Below, piece by piece: positions 1-7,287 of a stretch of DNA of 42,197 bases. The DNA is from Bog-473 sp049513455 (GTDB lineage Bacteria > Actinomycetota > Acidimicrobiia > Acidimicrobiales > RAAP-2), in contig JBEKWB010000027.1 of NCBI GenBank assembly GCA_049513455.1, positions 1 to 42,197 on the forward strand. Reading direction: 5' to 3'. Both the position numbers and the translations under genes were made by a program. Position 1 is the stretch's first letter, and each line of letters starts with the position of its first letter. The notes under the pieces were generated by a model, which saw nothing but the letters and a program-made list of their open reading frames with translations, searched no databases and was not told the origin of the DNA.

Positions 1-513
1 ACCTGTGGCAGCGGCGGGGAGGTCGAGACGGTCACCGCCGCAACGACGACGACGCAGCCCACCAGACTCAGGACCAGGCTGATCGGCGGCCGCAGCACGA
101 GCGGGCGCGATTTCCGCTGGGAAGGCCGCATCGTGGCAGTTGCTGCCGGGGCGTCGGTGACCGACACGGCCACGCTCAGCGGCACCAACGCGGCCACGGC
201 CACGGGGACCGTGACCTACACGGTGTACACCCAGCAGACGGTCACCAAGAACCACTATCGGTACTGGCAGTGGGTGGTGCTTGGTACCGCCGGCACGGTC
301 ACGGTCACCGCTGGCCAGGTGCCAATGTCGAACGCAGTGACCCTCCCGGAGGGCATTTACGAGTGGCACGCCGTGTATTCGGGCGACTCGGCGAACCAAC
401 CCTCCTCAAGCCGCTTCGGCTCCGCGACGGAAATCGTCATACCGCCAACCTGGTGCGGGACTGGACAAACGACATCCAAATCCATCTGTCAGACCGACGC
501 GACGAGAGGTTGA
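1..513 (+). CDS. C-terminal part of an Ig-like-fold surface protein (5' end outside window)
   Basis: The reading frame is open from the first base of the window to the stop at 513, so the gene starts further left; a GTG at 133 could give a 126-residue product but is probably internal. The translation is rich in Thr, Ala, Val and Gly. It has the pattern of bacterial Ig-like repeats (Big_3-type): a stretch with TATLSGTNA followed by a late LPEGIYEWHAVYSGD segment, which is the usual end of such a beta-sandwich. The last 20 residues contain two Cys and lose the pattern. Such repeats normally sit in secreted or cell-wall adhesion proteins, but no signal peptide or anchor can be judged because the N-terminus is missing. 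The family assignment is by pattern only. Confidence 0.6.
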   Translation, partial: TCGSGGEVETVTAATTTTQPTRLRTRLIGGRSTSGRDFRWEGRIVAVAAGASVTDTATLSGTNAATATGTVTYTVYTQQTVTKNHYRYWQWVVLGTAGTVTVTAGQVPMSNAVTLPEGIYEWHAVYSGDSANQPSSSRFGSATEIVIPPTWCGTGQTTSKSICQTDATRG

Positions 514-564
514 CCGGCTCGGCTCGCGAGGACCTGTAGGTGGGGCGGGCGCTGACGAGCAATG

Positions 565-590
565 CCGCTGGCTCGTGAGCGAGCCAGCGG
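565..590 (+). terminator. Perfect hairpin downstream of the Ig-like gene
   Basis: Two 11-base arms (CCGCTGGCTCG and its exact complement) flank the 4-base loop TGAG, 51 bases after the stop at 513. There is no following T-run, so it may be a GC-rich actinobacterial-type terminator or an mRNA-end stabiliser. Confidence 0.6.
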
Positions 591-730
591 TACCAGGCTC
601 CATCGCCTCAACGAAGGGAGCGCTCACGGATCCCGTGCCATCCGGTCCGCGAGCCGTGGCCGAAGTCCGGACGTAGCCACGTCGTTGGGGAACGCTACCT
701 TCGTGCATATTTATCAGGCATGATCACCGC

Positions 731-994
731 ATGGGATCAGCAAATGACAAACAGCGTAAACGGAGACATCCCCTACCGAAGGTGCCAAAGTATGAGGAGC
801 CGAACACGCTTCCGCTCCCAGGCCTGACCGGCAATAGCGGGTTGGGAGATGCGTCCGGCCGGTTCGGTCACGGGTCAGACGGCAAGGAGCACCACGCTCC
901 AGGGTTGGTAGGTAGGGCGTTTCTCAGAATACTTGGAATGCGTCGCAGGGATCCGGAAACTGAAGATCCTGTCGCCCGGAAACATAAGGATTGA
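731..994 (+). CDS. Small basic hypothetical protein (87 aa)
   Basis: An ATG-started 87-codon frame stands alone between the Ig-like gene and the VOC gene. The product is hydrophilic and charged, with a Lys/Arg-rich start (NDKQRKRRHPLPK), no membrane segment, no Cys and a basic tail. The stretch before the start contains an AT-rich run (CATATTTAT near 706-714) that could serve as a -10 element, but there is no clear Shine-Dalgarno sequence. I recognise no family. It may be a lineage-specific small protein or a chance frame in GC-rich DNA; its low-complexity charged composition leaves both open. Confidence 0.35.
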   Translation: MGSANDKQRKRRHPLPKVPKYEEPNTLPLPGLTGNSGLGDASGRFGHGSDGKEHHAPGLVGRAFLRILGMRRRDPETEDPVARKHKD

Positions 995-1119
995 AAATCG
1001 GTCCGGCTCGTCCTCTCTCGCGATCTTTGGCGCACCGGCATTGCTGGCCCGACGGAGGTCTTCGTGGGCAAGCACGTCGGTGGGCTGACAAGAGCTGTCG
1101 CCGGAGACAGACCTTTGGT

Positions 1120-1557
1120 TCATGGCTCGATCAGGAACTGCCTCCAGCCGCCCGGCAGCGTGGTTTGGCCGACTTCGATTAGGTGGCCATCGGGGTCGCG
1201 TACGTAACAGCGGATCTCCGTTTGGTGCTGCTTTGGCGGCGTGAGGAACTCGGCACCTCGCGCGCTCCATTCCGCGTAGACGGCCTGGATATCCGAGACC
1301 CGGATGTCCAAGAAGCTGCTCGTGCGGTCCGGATCAGGTGGCGTCTCGAGCGTGACCGTGGGCTTGTCGTCGGTCGGTCCGCCACCGACGTTGATGATGA
1401 TCCAGCTGTTGGCGAGCGCCACGTAGGCCGGTTCACCCGAGCGGACGAGCCTGCCGCCGAGGACATCTGTGTAGAACCGAACAGAGCGCTCTACGTTCTC
1501 CGAAACGATGAAATGCGTGAGGGCGATTTCGTATGGCGCGGCGCCATCTTCGGGCAT
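1120..1557 (-). CDS. VOC/glyoxalase-fold protein
   Basis: A 145-residue protein with the vicinal oxygen chelate fold. It begins with the typical strand-helix LTHFIVSENVERSVRFYTDVLGG and ends with RDPDGHLIEV, whose final Glu is the usual second-module metal ligand; the His in LTHF is the likely first-module ligand. The length fits a single two-module VOC protein. A GGAGG motif lies about 7 bases before the ATG. The family includes glyoxalases, dioxygenases and antibiotic-binding proteins, and the sequence does not decide between them. It is transcribed alone on the minus strand, downstream of the hsp20/esterase-remnant pair. No link to the purine genes is apparent. Confidence 0.85.
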   Translation of the reverse strand: MPEDGAAPYEIALTHFIVSENVERSVRFYTDVLGGRLVRSGEPAYVALANSWIIINVGGGPTDDKPTVTLETPPDPDRTSSFLDIRVSDIQAVYAEWSARGAEFLTPPKQHQTEIRCYVRDPDGHLIEVGQTTLPGGWRQFLIEP

Positions 1558-1697
1558 GAGCTGCCTCCGTACTCTCGGGACGTTCCTTTGTTCTGGAGGT
1601 GAGTGAGGCTGTTCTGGAGTGAGTGAGCCTGCCCTGACTCCTCACTCCTAGAGTGCACGCTACCCTTTGGGCAGCCACCACGACCCGATGACGAAAT

Positions 1698-1720
1698 GAG
1701 GCCAGCGACCCGCTGGCCTC
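1698..1720 (-). terminator. Hairpin terminator after hsp20/esterase remnant
   Basis: A perfect 10-base stem (GAGGCCAGCG and complement) with a 3-base loop lies 10 bases beyond the stop of the erythromycin-esterase remnant (1731) on the minus strand. This is where a terminator of the old hsp20-esterase transcript would be. Confidence 0.6.
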
Positions 1721-1730
1721 GGTGCTTGCC

Positions 1731-1988
1731 TCAGAAGCCGCTCGGGAAGGTCTCCGGTGGCTCGCGTCCCAGAGCGAGGTGCGCTCGAGCGTTCCAGCGC
1801 ACGGGGGTGGTCCAGATGGATCGTCGAACTGCTCGCCCTGAGGCCGGTAGATCACCCCGATCGCCCGCTCCAGACGCGGGACGCACAGGGCCAACCGCAT
1901 GGCCGGCTGCGCCGTATCCAGCCAGAAGCGCGCCGCTGGCATGCGTTCGCTCACGGGATGTACCAGCGCTCGACAGTGAACACATCGC
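1731..1988 (-). pseudogene. Frameshifted remnant of an erythromycin-esterase-family gene (C-terminal end only)
   Basis: Reading leftward from 1988, pieces of one protein family appear in order but in different frames. First comes RLERAIGVIYRP, then IHLDHPRALER in a second frame, then TLERTSLWD back in the first frame, and finally GREPPETFPSGF with a stop at 1731-1733 in a third frame. These match, in order, the C-terminal end of erythromycin-esterase-family proteins (recalled pattern: ERAIGVIYRPETE, then FDAVIHLDxTRALEPLER, then GEPPETYP). At least three frameshifts and the absence of everything upstream make it a dead fragment. It sits directly behind hsp20 on the same strand. As I recall, mycobacterial hspX is likewise followed by an esterase-domain gene (Rv2030c), so this may be the relic of that arrangement. 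Confidence 0.75.
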
Positions 1989-2414
1989 TCACTTCCGGGT
2001 GACGGGCACCTTAACGGCAGCGGTCTCGTGCTTTTCTTGGCACGGAACCCGGACCTCGAGGACTCCGTCGCTGTACGTCGCGTGCACATCGTTCTCGGTC
2101 GTGGCCGGGGGCACCGCGATCTCCCGCTCGAACTCACCGTATCGAAACTCCGAACGGTAGCCCCTCTTCTCCTTGTGTTCGGACTTTTGCTCGCGGTGCG
2201 CGTGAATCTTCACCACGCCGTCAGCGACGGTTACCTCCACGTCCTTGTCGGGATCGATTCCGGGCAACTCGGCCCGCACGACCAGTATGTCTCCGTCGTG
2301 GAATTCCTCGGTCCGAAGCCACCCCTCTTGAAGCTCGAGCGTCCGACGGAATCGCTCGGGCCACCCGAAGCTCGGCCATTCGGCAACATGACGGTCTCTA
2401 TGCACTAGTGCCAT
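1989..2414 (-). CDS. hsp20: Hsp20-family small heat shock protein
   Basis: A 141-residue cytoplasmic chaperone that would hold unfolding proteins. The alpha-crystallin domain covers roughly residues 40-135, with VVRAELPGIDPDKDVEVTV at its start and the strand pattern ending in YSDGVLEVRVP, the conserved GVLxVxxP signature. The short C-terminal tail carries a VKVPV segment similar to the IxI/V oligomerisation motif. The ATG at 2414 is chosen because GGAGGAG lies 4 bases upstream; a longer frame exists but its extra 49 residues are unlike the family. A DosR-like palindrome lies 83 bases upstream, so induction under hypoxia or stress is likely. It is divergent from the site-2 protease. Confidence 0.93.
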   Translation of the reverse strand: MALVHRDRHVAEWPSFGWPERFRRTLELQEGWLRTEEFHDGDILVVRAELPGIDPDKDVEVTVADGVVKIHAHREQKSEHKEKRGYRSEFRYGEFEREIAVPPATTENDVHATYSDGVLEVRVPCQEKHETAAVKVPVTRK

Positions 2415-2497
2415 CGGTCTCCTCCGTTCCGTTGTGCTGCCGGCACCCCTTGATGCCAGTCTTCGCCCAGCGTGTGGCACCAAGAGCAGCCGCGCTA

Positions 2498-2511
2498 GGG
2501 CCAGAGGTCCC
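2498..2511 (-). promoter_or_regulatory. DosR-like palindrome upstream of hsp20
   Basis: On the minus strand this reads GGGACCTCTGGCCC, followed by T. It has inverted half sites GGG(A)C...G(G)CCC and lies 83 bases before the hsp20 ATG. It belongs to the repeated motif set described in the findings. Confidence 0.65.
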
Positions 2512-2715
2512 AATGCGTTGTCGTGGCGAGGGGCAGTAGGGTGCAGGCTCCTTCGTCGCACGACGGGCCCGCGCCGGCCTGGCGATCATCACCAGCACGG
2601 CGCTAAGTCCGACGACGGCTGCACCCACCAACAAGGAACGGTCCCTCCCCTCGATGAAGGGCGTGGCGCGCCGCCAATGCCGGTTGACTCCGGCGCCGAG
2701 TCTCCTCTGCTTTGG

Positions 2716-2729
2716 GGGCCATTCGGCCC
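2716..2729 (+). promoter_or_regulatory. DosR-like palindrome upstream of the site-2 protease
   Basis: GGGCCATTCGGCCC, followed by T, with perfect 5-base inverted arms, 85 bases before the preferred ATG at 2815. It shares its right half (TTCGGCCCT) with the copies at 4024, 21331, 26720 and 35057. Confidence 0.65.
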
Positions 2730-2814
2730 TACTGGAGTGACACTGCGATCGACATGCTGAACAAGCGGACGGCGACCGGCAATGGCCGCGGCAAGGACAC
2801 CAGTACCCACCAAA

Positions 2815-3966
2815 ATGGAACAGAACATTCGACTCGGCAGGATCGCCGGGGTCCCGGTCGGAATCAATTGGAGCATCCTGGTTATCTTCTGGCTCCTGGC
2901 ATGGGAGCTGGCCGACCTGGTCCTGCCCGGTTACCACCCCCACCAGTCCACGGCCACCTACTGGATCGCGGGGATATTGGTAACCGTCTTGTTCTTCGCC
3001 TCCCTGCTCGCCCATGAGGTATCCCATGCCGTCGTGGCCAAGCGGAGCGGAATTGGAGTCCGCCGCATCACCCTCTGGTTGTTCGGCGGGGTCTCCGAGC
3101 TCGAGAGCGAGGCCCTGACCCCTGGGGCGGACTTCCGTATCGCCGTCGTTGGCCCCCTGACCAGCTTCGCTCTCGCCGGCCTATTCGGAGTTCTCGTCTA
3201 CCTTCTCCCCAAGACCGGTGGTCACGAAGAGGTGCTGGTGAGCGCGTTGGGCTGGCTGGCGTGGATCAACCTTCTGCTTGGCGCGTTCAACCTGATCCCC
3301 GCCGCTCCGCTGGACGGCGGTCGAGTGCTTCGCGCCGCCCTTTGGAAGCACGGCGGTGACCGCGTGCGTGCTGCCACCTTGGCGGCACGCACCGGTCAGG
3401 CATTCGGATACGCCCTCGTGGTCCTCGGAGTCCTTGAGTTCCTCGCCGTCGGCCTCATCGGACTGTGGTACGTCTTCTTGGGATGGTTCCTCCTGACGGC
3501 GGCCCGCGGAGAGGAGAGCGCCGCGGTCATGCGGTCCTCGCTGACCGACGTGCATGTGCGCGACATCATGACCCCCGATCCGATGACATTCCCCTCGGGA
3601 ATGACGGTCAGCGAACTGCTCGACAATGAGCTTCACCGCTATCGTTTCAGCTCCTACCCGCTCGTCGCACCGAATGGACAGCTCGAGGGCCTGACCACCA
3701 TGACGAGGCTTCGCCACGTCCACGCTGACCGCCGCCAGTCGACCCGCTTGATCGACATAGCCTGCCCTCTGTCCGATGTCCCCGTGGGTTCGCCCAGTGA
3801 GCCGATACCCGATCTCCTCCAGCGCATGGAGGCATCGCCCGACGGCAGGGCACTGGTCATCGACCACGCCGGGCGCCTCGTGGGTATCGTGTCGCCCAGC
3901 GACATCGCCCGCTTTGTCCAGCTCTCCATGTTGCGGTCCCAGACGCGCAGAGCCCACAAGGACTGA
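2815..3966 (+). CDS. Site-2 protease (M50 zinc metalloprotease) with tandem CBS domains
   Basis: An integral-membrane protease of the Rip3/SpoIVFB-with-CBS type, 383 residues from the ATG at 2815. That start is preferred over 2782 because family members begin near RLGRIAGVPVGINWS; neither start has a clear Shine-Dalgarno sequence. The zinc site is HEVSH at residues 67-71, with the third ligand Asp in NLIPAAPLDGGR (about 159-170). About six hydrophobic segments fill residues 17-230. Two CBS domains follow: one starting at DVHVRDIMTPDPMTF (about 246), the second ending with GRLVGIVSPSDIARF. CBS domains sense adenine nucleotides and may gate proteolysis of a membrane-bound regulator; the substrate is unknown. 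A mycobacterial relative (Rv2625c) is, as I recall, in the DosR regulon, and a DosR-like box lies upstream here. Confidence 0.93.
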   Translation: MEQNIRLGRIAGVPVGINWSILVIFWLLAWELADLVLPGYHPHQSTATYWIAGILVTVLFFASLLAHEVSHAVVAKRSGIGVRRITLWLFGGVSELESEALTPGADFRIAVVGPLTSFALAGLFGVLVYLLPKTGGHEEVLVSALGWLAWINLLLGAFNLIPAAPLDGGRVLRAALWKHGGDRVRAATLAARTGQAFGYALVVLGVLEFLAVGLIGLWYVFLGWFLLTAARGEESAAVMRSSLTDVHVRDIMTPDPMTFPSGMTVSELLDNELHRYRFSSYPLVAPNGQLEGLTTMTRLRHVHADRRQSTRLIDIACPLSDVPVGSPSEPIPDLLQRMEASPDGRALVIDHAGRLVGIVSPSDIARFVQLSMLRSQTRRAHKD

Positions 3967-4023
3967 CGAAACCCTCAGGGAACGGGACCGGCAAATCGCC
4001 GGGTCGGGAGCCAGCGCGAGGTC

Positions 4024-4037
4024 GGGACCTTCGGCCC
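4024..4037 (+). promoter_or_regulatory. DosR-like palindrome upstream of the small ORF/VOC pair
   Basis: GGGACCTTCGGCCC, followed by TG, 90 bases before the start of the 36-codon ORF at 4128. It shares the 15-mer GGACCTTCGGCCCTG exactly with the sites upstream of xdh (26721) and ssnA (minus strand, 35069-35055). Confidence 0.7.
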
Positions 4038-4127
4038 TGCTCGAGCGTGGAGCTTCAGAGAAAGCTGACCGCGCCACCAAAGGGAGTGCCCTAATCCTCG
4101 GCCACGCACGAACCTGGAGGTACCAAG

Positions 4128-4238
4128 ATGCGACTCCGTATCACGTTCCGGGTCCCACGCCGAGGGTCGATGGCTCTACCGTCCTATCTCCTTCCTCGCG
4201 TACCATCCAAGGTTGTCTATTCTTCTTGCCATCCATGA
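4128..4238 (+). CDS. 36-residue basic upstream ORF coupled to a VOC gene
   Basis: A short frame with the best ribosome site in the region: GGAGG, 7 bases, then ATG at 4128. It encodes 36 residues, strongly basic at the start (RLRITFRVPRR), and ends with TGA overlapping the ATG of the next gene (ATGA at 4235-4238). The downstream gene has no Shine-Dalgarno sequence of its own, so its translation is probably coupled to this ORF. I recognise no family; it may be a leader peptide or simply a ribosome-loading device. It begins 90 bases after a DosR-like box. Confidence 0.5.
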   Translation: MRLRITFRVPRRGSMALPSYLLPRVPSKVVYSSCHP

Positions 4239-4711
4239 ACCCCGACACCTCCCTATCGGGAGCTCCTCTCGGCTCTTCGAACGAGCGCGCTGACACCGCA
4301 TCCACGGATCCCCCGAGGCTCCGCGGAATCCACCATGTCCGGATTCCCGTGAGCGATGTCACCGCCAGCGCGGACTGGTACGGCGAAGTATTCGGGCTTC
4401 AAGTTCTGCTCGTCGAAGAGGAGGAGAACGAGGTTGTGGGCATCGTGTTCTCCCTAGGCGAGGGGTCGCCCAGTGTTGGCCTGCATCACGATCCACAGAG
4501 AGCAGCGGCGCTCGCCGGCTTCTGCGTGGTTGCCATAACAGTCGATTCCCGTAAGGCCTTGTCGGGCTGGGACTCGTGGCTCAATCAGATTGACGCAGTC
4601 CACTCCCCCATGGTCCAAGGTGTGCTCGGGTGGTATATCGACATTTCCGGCCCCGACGGACTGATCGTTCAGCTTCACACCCCAGAGCACCCGAGCGTCG
4701 AAGATTCATAG
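4235..4711 (+). CDS. VOC/glyoxalase-fold protein
   Basis: A 158-residue protein with about 27 polar N-terminal residues and then a complete two-module VOC domain: GIHHVRIPVSDVTASADWYGEVFGLQV opens it, and YIDISGPDGLIVQLHTPE closes it. The His in GIHHVR is a likely metal ligand; the usual C-terminal Glu is replaced by Gln (VQLH), so metal binding may be altered. The start ATG overlaps the stop of the upstream 36-codon ORF and lacks its own ribosome site. A later start is possible because the first 27 residues are not part of the fold. The substrate is unknown. It is a different subfamily from the VOC protein at 1120-1557. Confidence 0.85.
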   Translation: MNPDTSLSGAPLGSSNERADTASTDPPRLRGIHHVRIPVSDVTASADWYGEVFGLQVLLVEEEENEVVGIVFSLGEGSPSVGLHHDPQRAAALAGFCVVAITVDSRKALSGWDSWLNQIDAVHSPMVQGVLGWYIDISGPDGLIVQLHTPEHPSVEDS

Positions 4712-4723
4712 AAGCATGAATCT
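4702..4723. terminator. Hairpin between convergent genes
   Basis: Perfect 8-base arms AGATTCAT and ATGAATCT around a 6-base loop overlap the VOC stop codon. The convergent DUF6390-type gene ends at 4747. The site could act as a weak bidirectional terminator. Confidence 0.5.
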
Positions 4724-4746
4724 CTCGAACAGGTTCTACCGAACGC

Positions 4747-5526
4747 TCAGGCCCCGCATACGACCGCAGGGCCAGGCTCGGCGAGGGAGTTGACCGCATC
4801 GAGATTGCGCAACGTGCAGTATTGGAGCCACCGCAGAGCGGACGGGGAAAGGCGGTCGCATACCCAGTCCCAGTGCAGTGAGACCGTGTCCCCGGGTTGG
4901 AGGTCGGCGGTCAGGGTCGCCCCATCGAGGCTGTACCGAGCCTTCTCCACCCGGTCGGGCCCTAGGGTGAGCCGCGAGCCGTCGAAACACAGTTCCCGGC
5001 TCCGGACCACCACGAGATCCCCGGCCACCGTCAGCACACGCCCCCATCGGATCCGGCAACGGTCAAGGACCTCGAGCGGTGGCCCATCTGTTCCGGCTCG
5101 CAGAAGCCCAAGCCACGGGTACACGGCGAAGACGTGGAAGTTGTGTTGCGGGATGCCACCGGCGGGCACGGCTGACACCAGTGAGTCGAATCGCCGGCCG
5201 GCCCGGACCTCGAAGCGACTGCCCATCGATCGGGCGAGAGCCGACTGAGGTACCCGGGCCACCAATTGGTTTCCCACCCAGTAAGCCTCGGCAACCCGGT
5301 AGTCGAGGGGATCGGCGATTCCGTTACAGCTGGCGATCAACTGCAGGTAGGGCCACGCCCCTTCGAACCGGGCCGCCAGCCGGGCCAGATCCGTTATGTG
5401 CGTACCGTCTAAAGCCGTCTCGAGGAACTCGGTGGCGTCGGAGGGACCGCAATACCCGAGCGCGTTGGGTGGGTAGGCGTAACGGGCGAAAAGGACGGGC
5501 CCCGAATCAATGAGTTGGGATCTCAT
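4747..5526 (-). CDS. DUF6390-type protein, last gene of the hydrogenase operon
   Basis: A 259-residue soluble protein of unknown function. The opening SGPVLFARYAYPPNALGYCGP and a central SAVPAGGIPQHNFHVFAVYPW match what I recall of DUF6390, a family seen next to actinobacterial hydrogenases; the family name is from memory. Internal HNFHVF and a late HWDWVC give conserved-looking His, Trp and Cys residues, but no catalytic motif can be claimed. The ATG at 5526 overlaps the stop of the EamA gene (ATGA), so the two are translationally coupled. A longer frame to 5784 is only an overlap artefact. Its position as the distal gene suggests an accessory role in hydrogenase maturation or regulation. 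Confidence 0.75.
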   Translation of the reverse strand: MRSQLIDSGPVLFARYAYPPNALGYCGPSDATEFLETALDGTHITDLARLAARFEGAWPYLQLIASCNGIADPLDYRVAEAYWVGNQLVARVPQSALARSMGSRFEVRAGRRFDSLVSAVPAGGIPQHNFHVFAVYPWLGLLRAGTDGPPLEVLDRCRIRWGRVLTVAGDLVVVRSRELCFDGSRLTLGPDRVEKARYSLDGATLTADLQPGDTVSLHWDWVCDRLSPSALRWLQYCTLRNLDAVNSLAEPGPAVVCGA

Positions 5527-6578
5527 CTGCTTGCCACTTGAGGCCTGTGCACCGCAGTTTGTCGGAGGCTCGCCCATAGCACCACAACCGCACCGAACAC
5601 GACGAAGACGAGGCCGAGCGCCTGAGGTGCGAGCGATCCCGTGCCGGCCACCGCCTGGAGGAGGGCGGTGACCACCACACTTGCCACGAGCACCGACGTG
5701 ACGTCTACAGCCCGGGCTCTCGCCAACGCGGTCATCCACGTCCCGACGTAGGCCGCCAGCAACCCACCGGTGAGCAACGCCCACCCGGCCTGGTTCAGGT
5801 GGAAGGAGAGCAGAACGTGAAGTGTTCCGGTGGCCGCCAGATACGCAACAAGGGCTGCTGCTCCGACTCCCATCCGAGCCAGGCCCACGGCCACGGGGGC
5901 CATGTCACGCAGCAGGCGCTTGGCCACGATGACCTCCACCGCCCATATCACAGTGGCCGAAAGAACGAGGAGCTCGCCCCGGTTGGCGGCCAGATGGCCG
6001 ACGCCGCCAACAATCGCGACTTGGCCGGCGACAAGAACTCCGATGGCACCGACGTTCCACCACGAGACGTGCTCGCGTAGGAAGACAAGGGCCAGCACGG
6101 CCACCCAGACGACGAGGGTGTCGTGCCAGAAGGCCGCAGGGGTGGCGGTGGTATCGGCCAACCCGTCGAAGAAGAGGACGAAGGCGATCCCGCCGCCCGC
6201 CACGCCCACGTAGGCCAGCCCGGCCCAACGGGCCGGCCCCCAGGTTCGCCAGTTTCCTGGCGACACGCCCGTGCCACTGGTTCCAGTGACGAACCGATCA
6301 GGGGCCGAGCCGGGGCGTCGGCGGCTGATGCTCTGAGCCACCAGGGCGCAGAGAGCAAGGACCAATGTCGCCACCAAGTTCTTCGCCGTGGTGTAGACGG
6401 CGGGGACGGCGATCGAGTGCACCCCGTAGCTGTTCGCGAACACCGAGATTCCGCTGACGAGGGCTGTGATGCCCGCCACAATCACGCCCGGGAGGCCTCT
6501 GGCCGCACTGGGCTGGTCGCCACCGGAGAGCTCAGAGCCAGCGCGTGATCCTGCGCCGGGGGGCAGGCTGGTGGTCAT
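5523..6578 (-). CDS. EamA/DMT-family membrane transporter
   Basis: A 351-residue polytopic membrane protein with about ten hydrophobic helices arranged as two EamA halves: the first around residues 30-190, including the paired Gly-rich segment AYVGVAGGGIAFVLFFDGL, and the second around 200-335, including LLAAYVGTWMTALARARAV. The first 28 residues are polar, and a polar loop at about 85-110 separates helices. EamA proteins export amino acids, metabolites or metals; the substrate is unknown. It sits inside the hydrogenase operon, overlapping hypC upstream (ATGA at 6575-6578) and the DUF6390-type gene downstream, so it is made in step with the hydrogenase. A role in nickel or cofactor supply is possible but unsupported by motifs. 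Confidence 0.88.
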   Translation of the reverse strand: MTTSLPPGAGSRAGSELSGGDQPSAARGLPGVIVAGITALVSGISVFANSYGVHSIAVPAVYTTAKNLVATLVLALCALVAQSISRRRPGSAPDRFVTGTSGTGVSPGNWRTWGPARWAGLAYVGVAGGGIAFVLFFDGLADTTATPAAFWHDTLVVWVAVLALVFLREHVSWWNVGAIGVLVAGQVAIVGGVGHLAANRGELLVLSATVIWAVEVIVAKRLLRDMAPVAVGLARMGVGAAALVAYLAATGTLHVLLSFHLNQAGWALLTGGLLAAYVGTWMTALARARAVDVTSVLVASVVVTALLQAVAGTGSLAPQALGLVFVVFGAVVVLWASLRQTAVHRPQVASR

Positions 6579-6838
6579 GCCGGCCGCTCTTGGAGGGTGG
6601 CGCCGGCGGAATGGTTGCTCGCGACCATCCGCAACTCGGCTGCGACCGCCTCCGCTTCATCGCCGTCGACGCGGTCGATGGCGTACCCGCTGTGGACGAC
6701 CAGCCACTCCCCTGGTTCGGGCTTCGGGCCGTCCAACGCGAGTAGGGATACCCGATGGACTCTGCCGTCGATGTCCTCGACGTCCACAACGCTTGGACCT
6801 GCGTGCCTCAGCACGCGGTGCAGGCGGCTCACGCACAC
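6575..6838 (-). CDS. hypC: HypC/HybG-type hydrogenase maturation chaperone
   Basis: An 87-residue chaperone for delivery of the Fe(CN)2CO group to the hydrogenase large subunit. The GTG at 6838 gives Met-Cys-Val-Ser, placing the essential Cys at position 2 as in all HypC proteins, and GAGGAGG lies 7 bases upstream. The body has the usual small beta-barrel pattern, including a DVEDIDGRVHRVSLLALD stretch and GEWLVVHSGYAIDRVD, close to the family consensus GDYVLVHxGFAIxxxD. The normal Pro after the Cys motif is absent (CVSRLHR), a modest divergence. It overlaps the peptidase gene by 10 bases. HypA, B, D, E and F are not in the window and must be encoded elsewhere. Confidence 0.9.
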   Translation of the reverse strand: MCVSRLHRVLRHAGPSVVDVEDIDGRVHRVSLLALDGPKPEPGEWLVVHSGYAIDRVDGDEAEAVAAELRMVASNHSAGATLQERPA

Positions 6839-7287
6839 GACTGGACCTCCTCGATCAGGTCGACAACTTCTTTGACGGCCAACTCGACCGCGGCTCCTAC
6901 GGCGGGGCTGAGCCCTGTCCCTCTCCCGAAGTCTTCCCCCTCGATACCCACCACGATCACCCGCACCGGCGCTCGGCCAATGGCCTGGGCCAGCCGCAAT
7001 ACGCCCGACAGGCTTATCCCGTGTGTGCTCGTGGCGGCGTGGCCGGCGTTTGGCGCCTTTAGGTCCACCACCCGGACGGTACCTGGAGCTGCATCGGAGT
7101 GGACGGCGTCGATCACGATGGCCAGGTCGGCTCCGTCCCACCGTCCCAATAAGTCGAGTGGGTCGACCAGGGGGCCGATGTCGCGCACCGTACGAGCGCG
7201 CGCAGTGGTGCGGGCGGCCACCACCGGACCGACCCCATCGTCGCGCCGGTATTCGTTCCCCAGGCCGGCCACCACGACATGGCTCAT
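6829..7287 (-). CDS. [NiFe]-hydrogenase maturation endopeptidase
   Basis: A 152-residue peptidase of the HyaD/HycI/HoxW family, which trims the C-terminus of the large subunit after nickel insertion. The N-terminal VVAGLGNEYRRDDGVGP is the family signature, with the nickel-binding Glu/Asp in GNEYRRDDG; the second acidic ligand is in VIDAVHSD and the third conserved site is the His of STHGISLSG. Length is typical. The ATG overlaps the stop of the large subunit (ATGA at 7284-7287), so protease and substrate are made together. Confidence 0.94.
   Translation of the reverse strand: MSHVVVAGLGNEYRRDDGVGPVVAARTTARARTVRDIGPLVDPLDLLGRWDGADLAIVIDAVHSDAAPGTVRVVDLKAPNAGHAATSTHGISLSGVLRLAQAIGRAPVRVIVVGIEGEDFGRGTGLSPAVGAAVELAVKEVVDLIEEVQSCA

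Larger units (their letters stand above)
2415..2814. other. 400-base divergent intergenic region hsp20 / site-2 protease
   Basis: No convincing gene lies here. The region holds two copies of the shared palindrome, one placed for hsp20 (2498-2511) and one for the protease (2716-2729). A minus-strand frame through the middle (about 2570-2650) would encode a hydrophobic stretch followed by Arg residues, but it has no credible start. Confidence 0.6.

Noticed and set aside
2398..3027. Long minus-strand frame antisense to the site-2 protease, with a hydrophobic stretch and Arg-rich tail near 2570-2650
   Set aside because: Most of it is antisense to a clear gene, there is no usable start near the hydrophobic part, and no family is recognisable.
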